NCBI GenBank assembly: GCA_016271365.2
Contig: CM057450.1
Location: 1,799,618,967 to 1,799,682,966 of the forward strand
Length of the DNA: 64,000 bases
Direction: 5' to 3'
Origin: Neoceratodus forsteri
Taxonomy: Eukaryota > Chordata > Ceratodontiformes > Ceratodontidae
The notes under the pieces are model-generated. The model did not search any database and was not told where the DNA came from. It was given only the letters and a program-made list of their open reading frames with translations. The translations under genes and the position numbers were made by a program. This document shows positions 11,981 to 22,267 of this stretch, piece by piece (positions within the stretch are counted from its first letter, which is position 1; every line of letters starts with the position of its first letter).

Positions 11981-12271
11981 TTATTTATTTACAAGATTAA
12001 CCAGGCAGGCATACTGAGCAGGGGACCACTTGTTTCCAGATGTGACCTGGGGACGGTTACAATGGGTACACACAGGGCCGCAGTAATGGGGGGAAAAGTG
12101 GGGATGTTGTCCGGGTCCCTGAGCTCAGGAGGGGCCCACCTGAGGAGCTGGCATTATCCACCTGAGGAGATAGCATCACCCCTGGCATTAGCTGGTTTGG
12201 GAAACAGGGGCCCATTTCAAGTGACTTGTCCAGGGCCCCAGAATTCATACCTGCAGCCCTGAGTACACAGG
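11981..12271 (-). mobile_element. Small retroposon inside L1
   Basis: About 290 bp is bounded by an ATGTATTTACAA-like duplication: ATGTATTT then ACAAGATT flanks a TTTA-repeat tail near 11970-11993, and ATGTATTTACAAAG stands at 12273-12286. The tail puts the 3' end on the left. The body is rich in 'GGGCCC' motifs and has no coding capacity. It looks like a SINE-sized retroposon but I do not recognise the family. Confidence 0.5.
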
Positions 12272-12519
12272 ACATGTATTTACAAAGTTTTAACTTAAAC
12301 ATTTAGGTAAAGTATCCCCCTTAGCAGCTCTTCTGAAAAAAGGTTAAGAATAAAGGTGCTGATCTTGTCCAGGCAGTTTAATCGGATCTGCAGGGCTGGG
12401 GATGGAAAAAATACAAGCAAGCCATCTGCAACTCGTTGCATCAACTATCACCTAGGCACCCCCAGCTCAAACCCAGGACCTCTGCTTTCGGCTTCATTGT
12501 CTTGAGGTGGGCGAGTTTG

Positions 12520-13464
12520 CTAGGCTGTCTGCTGACTGTATTTCTGCTTGTTAATCCATCTAACCAGGTCTGCATGTAATGGTAGGAAGGCCTTGGATCT
12601 GGAACCAGGATTGTGAGCCCTCTGGGACAAAGGTGCCAGGGACCTAGGAAGCTGATCGACCTCATGTTCTGCCATTTCTTCCTTTAAATCAGGTAAGGAT
12701 ACCCCCTCATTTTGAAGAAAATCACTTGCAGCCAACAGAGACTCATAAATCTTAGGGCCATCTGGGAGCTCCACCCTTAACCTAGCAAGGTATCTTAACT
12801 GTGCCCTCCTGCCCTTTTCTAGAAGTTGTTTAATCATGAACAAGTCTTTCTTCCTGTGGGTCACCATTGTGGGAGGAAAATCTTGGTCCACGAACACGTG
12901 AGCTCTGTCAAAATTTAAATCCTTTTTGGCCCAAGCAAGCCTGAGAATTTTTTCCTTGATAGGGTATTTTAGAAATTTATTGAGGATAGCTCTTGGGAGC
13001 ACACACGGTTTGGGTCTCAGTGCAATCACCCTATGAGCCCTTGCAATATCCAGTGGCAGATCTTCCCCCAGCTGCAGTTCAGAACAGAGCCAGCTTTCCA
13101 TATATGCCACTAGGTCATCCTGCTCAGTGCCCTCCAGGACACCCATGACACGGATATTGTTGCACCTGTCCCGTGCCTCGGCATCTTCTGCTTTTGACGA
13201 GAGGGGTTTCTCACGCTGATGCAGGAAGGCAAGGGACCAGCCATAGGACATATGCTCATTTTGCATGGAGTCCATGTGTTGTTCTACTGTGGCTATCCTT
13301 GCCTCTAATTTCTTAAAACTCTTTTGAATATCTGAAACCTTGCCGTCGATCTTGTGTAGGAGTTTTATTATTTTCCTGGTTTCCATCCTGGCACCCAGGG
13401 AGCCAGAGTCTGAGCATGAATCATCATCATCAGACCCGGAGAGCAATGAAGATTGGGAGGGCAC
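12520..13464 (-). CDS. L1 ORF1 RNA-binding protein (ORF1p)
   Basis: This frame is open for 314 codons and is the best-preserved gene of the window. L1 ORF1p is the nucleic-acid chaperone that trimerises and packages L1 RNA in the cytoplasmic RNP. Visible in order: an acidic-serine N-terminus (residues 1-22), a coiled-coil-type heptad region (about 27-70), an RRM starting 'RCNNIRVMGVLEG' (about 100-113) with 'ARAHRV' (about 141-146) and 'PRAILNKFLKY' (about 157-167), and a C-terminal domain (about 172-250) with 'RRAQLRYLARLRVELPDG'. A short tail follows. The size and domain order match vertebrate L1 ORF1p. The start is the first methionine of the open frame; M27 ('METRK') is an alternative. 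It lies upstream of ORF2 on the same strand. Confidence 0.88.
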   Translation of the reverse strand: MPSQSSLLSGSDDDDSCSDSGSLGARMETRKIIKLLHKIDGKVSDIQKSFKKLEARIATVEQHMDSMQNEHMSYGWSLAFLHQREKPLSSKAEDAEARDRCNNIRVMGVLEGTEQDDLVAYMESWLCSELQLGEDLPLDIARAHRVIALRPKPCVLPRAILNKFLKYPIKEKILRLAWAKKDLNFDRAHVFVDQDFPPTMVTHRKKDLFMIKQLLEKGRRAQLRYLARLRVELPDGPKIYESLLAASDFLQNEGVSLPDLKEEMAEHEVDQLPRSLAPLSQRAHNPGSRSKAFLPLHADLVRWINKQKYSQQTA

Positions 13465-14400
13465 CGGGCTGAGGCCTGATGAGGATTTATGTTGGCCAAG
13501 TGGTGTAGCTGCTCGGGAGCCGGAAGATCCTTTTTATGTTGATCGCATGCAGGTTGTGGAGGGAGGCACGGCAGTGTTGTGGCCAATGCCCCCACAGCCT
13601 GCAAAGGCTTGTCCCGCTTCCCCCAATGCCATGGCATGCTGCTGCTGACACTAGTTCAGCCAGCATGCCACAACCTTCTAAAAAGTAGCCACTGCAATCA
13701 GGGGTCGCCTTGTCATTGCAGCGTCAGCCATCCGCTGCAATGAGGGAGCGACCTGTCATTGCAGGGCAGGATTTAAAAATCCTGATATTGTTTGCAAACA
13801 TGGCGGTGGCTTGTCACCATGTTCACAAACAATGTAACCCCCTCACCATGTTTAGTTGCTGACAGGGGCCCCAATCCACGTCGGCTTCAGTGGCCCAATG
13901 TTGATTGTGTCGACGGGGGAGCCCACTACCCATCGGCATTATGTCAGCTCCCCCCTCTGTTATTGTCTGCCGATGGGGTGCCCGATCCCTGTTGGCATAA
14001 TGTGAACCCCACGGTTATTTGTGTGCCAACGAGGGTGCCCAATTCCCCGATGGCTAAATGCAAAATGGTCCCGCGGCATCTTTTTTTTTCTTACCCTATA
14101 AGAAAGGAAACTGTCCCTCAGTGGTCTCCGTGGACCCCACTGCAACCTGCGCCCACCCAATGCACACCCTGCCTCCTCACACCCCCCTCACCCAATACTT
14201 ACCTCTGGAGTTTGGCATGATGATCTTTGGTGGACCGGGAACACATCTGCACTCTTCAAAGCCGACCGCGGACTGAGGAAATGCCGGTAAGCTGTATAAC
14301 GGAATGAATGGTTTTTTTCAACTTTAATGCATATCTGGGGCATTGTTTGGAATTTTGGCACCAACTTTTCAACATGGGGTTTTTGGGACCCCCATTGAAT
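13465..14400 (-). other. L1 5' UTR, ORF1-proximal unique part
   Basis: This is relatively GC-rich leader sequence between ORF1 and the 300 bp repeats. No tandem structure or gene is apparent. Short open frames on both strands show no family features. Confidence 0.5.
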
Positions 14401-15680
14401 TCTTGAACTGTCGTGGGATTAATCGGCCCTGAAAGATGATTTCGCGGTCACTGTGAAAATCCCCATTTGGGGCCGATTAACACAATGACAGGGCCAGTGT
14501 TCATGAGGTGGGCTCTCAAAAAGCCTATGTTGCAAATTTGGAGGAAAACATCCACAAAATGACTGTTTTATGAGCGTGCATTGCGCAGTTGCTACGCACA
14601 CTCGTAAGTTCAAGAATGTGCAATATTTTCATACCTGATTTTCAACATTGGCATTTTTCCATACCTCCTTGTGAACCGTAAAGCTGTAATTGTTCACATC
14701 TTGGCAGAAATGTGTTTTCGCACTTCCAGCGCAGAATAGCGTGGTCGCTGTGGGAAATCAGTGTTTGGGACAGATTAAGAAAATGACAGTGACACTGTTC
14801 ATGAGTAGAGGTCCTAAAATGCCTATGTTGAAAATTTGGTAATGATACTCCATAAAATGACTGTTATGAGCGTGCATTGCGCTGTTTGCACGCACGCTCA
14901 TAACTTCGTGACTTTATAATATTTTCACTCCAGATTTTCAATATTGCCATTTTTCCACACCTACTTATGAATAGTGCAGCTGTCATTTTTCCCATCCTGG
15001 CCAAAATGTGTTTTCGCACTTCCGGCACAGAATAGAGCAGTCACTGTGGGAAATCACTATCCGGGACAGATTAAGAAAATCACAGTAATATTGTTTATGA
15101 GCAGAGGTCCTAAAATGCCTATGTTGAAAACTTGGTGATGACAGCCCATTAAATGACTGTGTTACAAGTGTGCGTTGTGCACTTTCCACACAACCTTGCA
15201 ACTTAGCAGATTTGTAATACTGTCAGTGTCACCCCAGATTTTCAACAGTGACATTTTTTCACACCTCCTTATGAGCAGTACAGCTGTCATTTTTCACATC
15301 CTGACCGAAATGTGCGTTCACATTTGCGGCGAAGAATAACACGGTCACTGTTTGAAATCAGTGTCCAGGACACATTAAGAAAATAACAGTGGCACTGTTC
15401 ATGAGCAGAGGTCCTAAAATCCCTATGTTAAAAATCTGATGCCGAAACTCCATAACGTGACTGTGTTACAAGCGCACATTGAACTGTTTCCACGCACCCT
15501 TGTAACTTCGAAAATTTGTAATATTTTCATTCCACATTTCCAACAGTGGCATTTTTTCACACCTCCTTATGAACAGTACAGAAGTCATTTTTCACATCCT
15601 GGCTAAAATATGTTTTTGCACTTCTGCCGGAGAATAGCACAGTCGCTGTGGGAAATCGGTGTTTGGGACAGATTAAGATT
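14400..15680 (-). repeat. L1 5' UTR tandem repeat, about 4 units of 300 bp
   Basis: The marker GTCCTAAAATGCCTATGTTG or a close variant recurs at about 14511, 14811, 15107 and 15411, a period of 296-304 bp. Each unit also carries a 'GGACAGATTAAGAAAAT' block and a 'GAGCGTGCATTGCGC'-like block. The last unit merges at about 15660 into the 143 bp array. Divergence between units is substantial. Confidence 0.8.
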
Positions 15681-17565
15681 GAACGAGTGGGGGGGAGTGA
15701 TCAAGCTCAACTGAGCTGTGTCGAGACTGCGGCGGATTTGTTTGTGGGCAGGAAAAGGCCCCAATGCAAGTGCCCAGTACAAAAGGGCAGCCTGCAGCAG
15801 TGGGAGAAACAGAACGAGAGAGTGCATGAGGGAAGGGGAGTGAGCGAACTCACCGGAGCGCTATTAGGACTGCTGTGGACTTCTTTGTGGGCAGAAAAAG
15901 GCATCAATGCAGGCAGGGACCCAGTGAAAAAGGCCAGCTGCAGTGGTGGGAGAAACAGTATGAGCGAGTGAGACAGGGGGACTGAGTGAGCTCAATGGTG
16001 CTGTATCAGGACTGCTGCAGATTTGTTTGTGGGCAGAAAAAGGCACCAATGCAGGTAGGAGCCCCCTACAAAAGGGCAGCTTGCAGTGCCAGAACAACCA
16101 GAATGAGCACATGAGAGAGGGAGACTGAGTGACCTCAATGGAGCTCTATCAGGACAGCTGTGGATTTCTTTGTGGACAGACAAAGGTGCCAACGCAACCA
16201 GGAGCCCCGTTCAAAAGTGCAGCCTGCAGCACCAAGAAATGCAGAATGCACAACTGGCAGAGCAGTAATGAGTGAGCTCAACTGAGCTCTATTGTGACTG
16301 CTGTGGATTTCTTTGTGGGCAGAAAATGCAGCAACGCAGGCAGGAGCCCAGTACAAAAGGCCAGCTTGCAACGCCGGCAGAGACAGAATGAGTGAGTAAA
16401 AGAGGGGGAGTGAGCGAGCTCAATGGAGCTGTGTCTGGACTGCTTCAGATTTCTGTCTTGGGCCAAGAAGCCACTAATGCAGGCAGGAGCCCAGTACAAA
16501 AGGGCAGCCTGCAGTGGTGGGAGACACAAAATGAGCGAGTGAGGGAGAGGGAGTGAGTGAGCTCAATGGAGCTCTGTTGGGACTGCTGCAGATTTGTTTG
16601 TGGGCAGAAGAAAGCAGCAATGCATGCAGGGACCCAATACAAAAGGGCAGCCTGCAGTGGCAGGAAACCCACAAGAAGTGAGTCAGAGGGGGGAGTGAGC
16701 GAGCTCAACGGAGCTGTATTGTAACTGCTGCAAATTTCTTTCTGGGCAGAAGTCGGCAATGCAGGCAGAGGCCCAGTAGAAAAGGGCAGCCTGCAACACT
16801 GGCAGAAATGGAACGAGCAAGTGAGAGAAGGGGAGTGAGCGAGCTCAACGGAGCTTTGTCAGGACTGCTGCAGAGTTCATTGTAGGCAGAAAAAGGTGCC
16901 AACAGAAGCAGGAGGCCAGTACAAAAGGGCAGCCTGTAGCACCAGGAGAAACAGAATGGGTGAGTGACACAGGGGGAGTGAGCGACCTCAACTGAGCTCT
17001 GTTGGGACAGCTGTGAATTTCTTTGTGGGCAGAAAAAGGTGCCAATGCAGGCAGGAGCCCAGACAAAAAGGGCAGCTGCAGTGCTGGGAGAAACACAATG
17101 AGCGAGTGAGAGAGGGGAGAGTGAGCAAGCTCAATGGAGGCCTATCATGACTGCTGCAGATTTCTTTGTTGGCAGGAAAAGGTGGCAACACAGGCAGGAG
17201 CCCAGTACAAAAGGGCAGCCTGCAATGCCGGGAGAAGCAGAATGAGTGAGTAAGAGAGGGGGAGTCAGCAGGCTCAACAGTCCTGTGTCGGGACTGCTGC
17301 AGATTTCATTGTGGGGCAGAAAAAGCCACCAACAGAGGCAGGAGCCCAGTACAAAAGGGCAGTCTGCAGCGCCAGGAGAAACAGAATGAGCAAGTGAGAG
17401 AGGTGGAGTGAGCCACCTCAATGGAGCACTGTCAGGACAGCTGCAGATTTCTTAGTGGGCAGACCAAGGTGCCAATGCAGGCAGGAGCCCAGTACAAAAG
17501 AGCAGCCTGCAGCACCGGGAGAAACAGACTATGCGAGAGACAGAGGGCCAGTGAGCGTGCTCAAC
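15680..17565 (-). repeat. L1 5' UTR monomer array, about 13 units of 143 bp
   Basis: The marker GGGCAGAAAAAGG (with variants) occurs near 15747, 15889, 16031, 16173, 16317, 16466, 16606, 16747, 16885, 17029, 17172, 17316 and 17458, a mean period of about 142.6 bp. Units also share 'GAGCTCAATGGAGCT', 'GACTGCTGCAGATTTC' and 'CCCAGTACAAAAGGGCAGCC'. The array is at the far 5' end of the L1, the position of promoter monomers in mouse L1. Overlapping minus-strand frames through it are artefacts of a period that is not a multiple of three. Confidence 0.85.
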
Positions 17566-17765
17566 AGACCAACACAATCAACATTCAGCATTGACAAATG
17601 CTTGTTTCTTAGTGCGACTCATCGCTATCACATTCAAGGGCCCTCCAATGTGGTTTAGATTGCTCGATGCTGCTGCTAGGCACTAGATTTGAATGGATTA
17701 GGCACTGGAGGTATAGCAGTGGAGAGCTAAGCTGCTATTCCTGCCAGCTACATCACCAGAAGTCC
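17566..17765 (-). other. L1 5'-terminal unique segment
   Basis: About 200 bp lie between the monomer array and the target-site duplication. They are inside the duplicated flanks and so belong to the L1 insertion or to something carried with its 5' end. No similarity to the monomers was seen. Confidence 0.5.
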
Positions 17766-17781
17766 CAACTGCCATATTTTT
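17766..17781. repeat. target-site duplication, right copy (L1)
   Basis: Exact copy of the 16 bp at 4484-4499. CR1 coding sequence resumes immediately after it. Confidence 0.88.
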
Positions 17782-19530
17782 GACCACTTCTGTAATCTGC
17801 ATAGGACCTCTTTCATAATTCTGACCCCTTCGTCACTATTCACCTGGCCATGAATCTTAGTATCATCTGCAAAGAGGCATAGCTTGCCATGTATCCCTAT
17901 CCTTATATCGCAGATAAAATGGTAAAGAGGACCAAACTCAAGACCAGTCCCTATGGCATGCAACTAGTGACCCACCTGACCCCCCAGAACTCCCCATTTA
18001 TTACTACCTTCTGAGTTCTGCCTTTTAACCAATTTCTCACCAATCTGGGTGAGTGTGCCCCCCACCTCAAGGTCATGCATCTCCTTAACCAGCCATCTAT
18101 GTGGGACAGAACCAACGGCTTTAATGAAATCAAGATACAGTATGTCCACCACCTATTCCCTCTCAACAGCCTTTGTCACGCAGTTGAAGAAATTGATCAG
18201 GTTTACCTGAAAAGGCCCCCCTCCCCCCATGAACCCAGGCAGTCCTTTATCATGCAGACCTTCTGCCTCCAGGAAGTTTACTGTCCTCTCCTTTATTATG
18301 GCCTCTAGCAGCGTACCCACACTGGGCATTAAGCTGACAGTCCCATAGTTCCCTGCATCAAAACTGGTCCTGCTCTTGTGCAAGGGAACTACACCTGCTG
18401 CTCTCCAGTCCTTGAGTACTGTCCCTGTCTCCAGTGAGCTACTGAATAGCTCATTTAGTGGTTCAGCTAGGACTTGTACCATTTCCTTCAGCACAAGTGG
18501 CTGAAGACCATCCAGGCCATAGACTGATCTACTTTCCGTGTGCTTAATACACTTATGCACTTTCCGTGGGGTTAATAGATGTATGCACTTTCCATGGGGT
18601 TAATAGATGTATGCTCTTTCCGTGTGCTTAATAGACATATGCACTTTCCGTGTGCTTAATAGTCTTATGCACTTTCTGTGGGGTTAATAGACGTATGCAC
18701 TTTCCATGTGCTTAATAGACGTATGCACTTTCCGTGGGGTTAATAGACATATGCACTTTCCGTGTGCTTAATAGACTGATTCACTTTCCTTGTGCTTAAT
18801 AGACTTATCCACTTTCACCTCTAGTAACTTTTTAAGTGAAAAGGCATTCATCTCCCCACCATCCTGATGGTACAGTCAGGCATTGGCCTCTTATCCCCAC
18901 TGTGACCACCCAGCAGAAGTATCTGTTCAGGGTGTATATTGTGCCTTTGCTTCTATCATCCTTTTCCCACTCTCATCCCTGCTCCATGGTCTGGAGTGCT
19001 GGATTCTTTTGAAACTCATCCCTGCTTCTGCCTGAGTATTCCTTCCCTAGCCTTCCTCCTCTCCTATAAGTAAGAAAAGAAGATCTTGTCTCCCTTTTTC
19101 ATATCTCCCACTATTTTCAGCTCCTTGTTAGCCTTAGACTCCTCAAGACCCTGCTTGCCTCTTTCATTCTGCTATGAAACTTCACACTGTCTGACTCTGC
19201 TTTGCTGGTTTTGTATTTTTCAAATATTGTGTTTGCCCTCATAGCCGACCCTACTTCTCTTTATGAACAACACTGTTTTTTTTACCTCATGTTCTTCCTT
19301 AGTACGCTTTATACAAAGATGTGTGACCTGTTAACTTACTTTTCTTCACCTCCTACTTCTTCCATCCTCCTATGCTACTCTTACACACATTAGTTTCTCC
19401 TGCAAAAGCTCCCCATCTTTCCAGAACCAGCCCTCCTAAAATCCAGGACCTTTGTCTGGGACTGATTTCCCCTCATCTTCAAGTCTGATGTCAAACCAAG
19501 CTGTTTGGTAACTGCTGGTTCAAGGGATCA
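17782..19530 (-). pseudogene. Split host CR1, EN end and RT core
   Basis: On the minus strand the order is: the end of the endonuclease region ('WFDIRLEDEGKSV', about 19440-19500), the EN-RT linker, a 28 bp minisatellite, then RT 'YGLDGLQPLVLKEMVQVLAE' (about 18480-18530), 'NLINFFNCVTKAVERE' (about 18155-18200), 'LYLDFIKAVGSVPHR' (motif A, about 18110-18145), 'GPLYHF' and 'KLCLFADDTKIHGQV' (about 17840-17885) with FADD intact. It breaks at 'LQKWSKIW' where the L1 entered. Stops and frameshifts, for example near 18152 and 17963, make it non-functional. It is continuous in protein terms with 45507-46862 upstream and 3885-4499 downstream. Confidence 0.82.
18531..18818 (-). repeat. 28 bp minisatellite inside CR1, about 10 units
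   Basis: The plus-strand unit is ACTTTCCGTGTGCTTAATAG followed by ACNTATGC, with alternating TGTGCTTAATAG and TGGGGTTAATAG variants. On the minus strand it reads as part of the CR1 frame ('HKSIKHTES'), which leads directly into 'YGLDG'. The array is therefore an expansion of CR1 coding sequence just before the RT core. The period of 28 breaks the frame. Confidence 0.82.
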
Positions 19531-19755
19531 TTATACGGTGGCCCTGAACTGCAAAACACAGACGAAAAAGTAATTTGCAATCAAATAAGTAAAGCAACAA
19601 CCAAAAAAAGAAGTGGAAACAGAAAAGTAAAACAACACTACAAAAATTAAATGGAAACAAAACACAAACAAAAAAAGTAGTTTGCAATAAAATAAGTAAA
19701 GAAAAATGTGCAACCAAATAAGAAAAGTGACAAACAAAAAAAGTAACTGCCAAAT

Positions 19756-20436
19756 TTAAAGGAAATTTCCAATATAAGATACTGGGCCTCATAGCCTAAT
19801 ACCTTATATTGTCATGAGCTGACTCATGCCAAACTATTAATTTAAAACAATGTCCTTTTAGTATGGGAAGGGATCATAATTGGTGCCAAACTCATAGCCA
19901 GCCGATCCCTTCCAAGTTCCTGGTGTCTCCGTTCCTCCCCTGCGCTCCAAGATTTTGTTATGTGAGAGCAGGAAGAGCACGGGGGTGAGCCACATACCAG
20001 TCTATGGGGACTGTTTTAAATGCCATATTTTAGTAACTCTAAGCACTCATAGAGGAAAATTAAAGCCACTGCTTAACTAATAGGGGCCCTATTAGTTAAG
20101 CGATGACTTTAATTTTCCTCTACGAGTGCTTAAAGTTACTAAAATATGGCATTTAAAACAGTCCCCATAGACTTGTATGTGGCTCACCCCCACACTCTCC
20201 CTGCTCTCACATAACAAAATCTCAGAACGTGGGGGCAGAGCGGAGGCAGATTAGGCTCACCAGGAACTTGGAAAGGATCAGCTGCCCGTGGGTTCGGGCA
20301 CCAGTTATGATCCTTTCCCATACTAAAAGGACATTGTTTTAAATTACAGTTTTGGCATTACTCAGCTCACGCTGCTATAAGGTTTTGGGCTATGAATCCC
20401 AATACCTTATAGCACTAGGTCATAACTTCACTTTAA
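19756..20436. mobile_element. T2-type hairpin MITE with TTAA target
   Basis: TTAA stands at both ends (19756-19759 and 20433-20436). The left end reads TTAAAGGAA, and the right end read inward is TTAAAGTGA. The whole 673 bp body is a near-perfect palindrome centred at about 20087, for example 'AAAACAATGTCCTTTTAGTA' and its complement near 20325-20345. The opposite arm of the giant repeat (about 42985-43000) lacks it, showing the empty site. TTAAAGGRR ends and TTAA targets define T2 MITEs described in Xenopus. No transposase is encoded. Confidence 0.75.
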
Positions 20437-21474
20437 GCTTAACTGAATGTAGAAAAACAACAAAAAATGAAGGGCAAAAAACAAGAAATGAAAGCAACCA
20501 AATATTGTACAGCAACCAAAATATTATGAAAACAGAAAACCCGAAACAGAAAGGCAACAACAAAAACATTAAGCATGTCATACAAATTAAATGCAAAAAA
20601 AAAAACAATTGCTAATGGAAATGGTTTGCACAACAGAAATCACATAACAGTAGGCACATCATATAAAATCAAAGTGCAAAACAATTGCTAATGTAAATGG
20701 TTTGCACAACGGAAGTTACTGTACATTGTTTTATCCGGGGGGGGGGGGGAGCTGCCAGTTGCTGTCGCTGTCTGACACTCTCATGCTCATATTGTCTGAT
20801 GCTCTCATGTTCAGCCTTCAGACTAGTGCAAAAATGAATGTTTTTCACTGTCAGTGTCTTTGGTCAGCCTTATTTGTATGGCTAATTACCATGACCACAC
20901 TCCAGTAGCTTAGCGCTAATGTTTTTGGAGCTCTGAATTGCACACTGAAGATCTCTCATTATTGTGGATGACAGAATTCTTTTATATCAGAGAAGTCAGT
21001 GAATTCATAGCTCTGCCACTTATAAGTTTTACTAGTTTACAATATTGTATGATAGATAGTAAGAGCTCTGAACACAAAATGGTTAAAATAATGCTTCGCC
21101 CCTCAATTCCACTATGAAATATCTTATTGTGAGGACATGTATTCTAAAATATTGCAAAAGTAGATTACAGCTGTAAATTGCATACAAATATACAGTAGAC
21201 AATATGTATCTGTCAGAGCGAAAGACAGCAAAAAGGTCATATCTGTAACACATCGCTCTGACAATGTGTTTCAGTCAGTCGGAAAGCAAACCAGGAGTTA
21301 GCTCATAAAATGTACTTGCTGTTCTTTCTCTCTCATGAAATGAAAAAGAATACCCCCACCCAGATAACTGTATCTGACATTTGCCCTGATCGCTAATTTA
21401 CAGCTCTCCTTGCCAAATAATCCACATCAAAACCACACATGCTGCAAAACTGACAGTGTCACTAGCAATATGCT

Positions 21475-22267
21475 AGTTTATTGCTGCCTGCAGTAAACTA
21501 TAATTCTTTCGTATTTACTAAACTATCCTGCAATGACTTAGCCTTGATAACTAAAACATTCAATGCAATTTGTAATTTTGCCCTAAGAATGCCTTACAGT
21601 GCACATCATTGTGTGCTGTATGCACAGACTGGCTGATTGCCACCGAAGTTAAATTTTTTGTAAACTTCTATTGTGTAGTTGATAAAACCTTGAGAACAGA
21701 AATTGCTTCTCCTTTATATGCATTTTTTGATTTTAGAAAGGCAGGCAGGGTTTTAAGATCTACCTCAAATTCTCTGCTATCAATCCTAAAGGTTTCTACA
21801 TCAATGGGAGAATGTGCCTTTTCAGTACATGCTGCAAAATGTTGGAATAACTTGCCATTCCCATGTCATAATGTTAAAAGCCACATAACTTTTAAATGTT
21901 AGCTAAAGTCCTATTTGTTAAAACAATTAGACTTCAAATGTTTTTAATTACCAAAGTCTGCTGCTAATTTATATTTTGAATTATACAATGGAGTATGAAA
22001 ATCCTGTAACCTCATTGGTCAAAACATATCACGCGACCAGGGTATATTCTGCACAAACCCACACCCTGTCGTGCCTTATTGCTTAATTATCTTCTGATGC
22101 CTTGTTATTTGTATGTTGTATCTGTTGTATCTATGCTATTAATTGTATCATCTTTTGCCTGCTACTATTGCAGCTCTGGGTCATTCCTGAAAAAGGGCTC
22201 TGGCTCAGTGTACTTACTCAGTGAACAAAATAAAGAAATAAACAAACAAACATGCAAGACAACCAAT
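21475..22267 (+). mobile_element. L2-like LINE 3' fragment and flanking insertion in the left arm
   Basis: About 0.8 kb is missing from the matching place in the right arm (near 42000). Around 21700-21900 it encodes an L2-like C-terminus: 'LYAFFDFRKAGRVLRSTSNS' then 'ECAFSVHAAKCWNNLPF'. It ends in AATAAAG and AAAC repeats near 22228-22252. A stretch at 21976-22085 resembles 4815-4925. There are several frameshifts. Confidence 0.6.

Larger units (their letters stand above)
4500..17765 (-). mobile_element. Full-length L1 retrotransposon with tandem-monomer 5' region
   Basis: A minus-strand L1 of 13.27 kb lies between perfect 16 bp target-site duplications. Order from its 5' end (17765): about 200 bp unique leader, about 13 monomers of 143 bp, about 4 monomers of 300 bp, a roughly 0.9 kb leader, ORF1 (13464-12520), a long inter-ORF spacer, ORF2 (10769 to about 5223), a 3' UTR, and a poly(A) tail seen as a T-run at about 4495-4505. 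Nested insertions are an L2-clade LINE (7318-9018), a small retroposon (11981-12271) and a MITE (5070-5220). Without them the L1 is roughly 11.1 kb, longer than typical mammalian L1s because of the 4.3 kb 5' region and the spacer. The complete structure with target-site duplications shows a full-length insertion. ORF2 is now broken. Confidence 0.85.

Noticed and set aside
15603..17421. A ladder of overlapping minus-strand frames of 60-105 codons with similar residues, suggesting a repeat protein.
   Set aside because: They are the 143 bp L1 monomers read in rotating frames. 143 is not a multiple of three, each frame ends after a unit or two, and the array lies in the L1 5' UTR.
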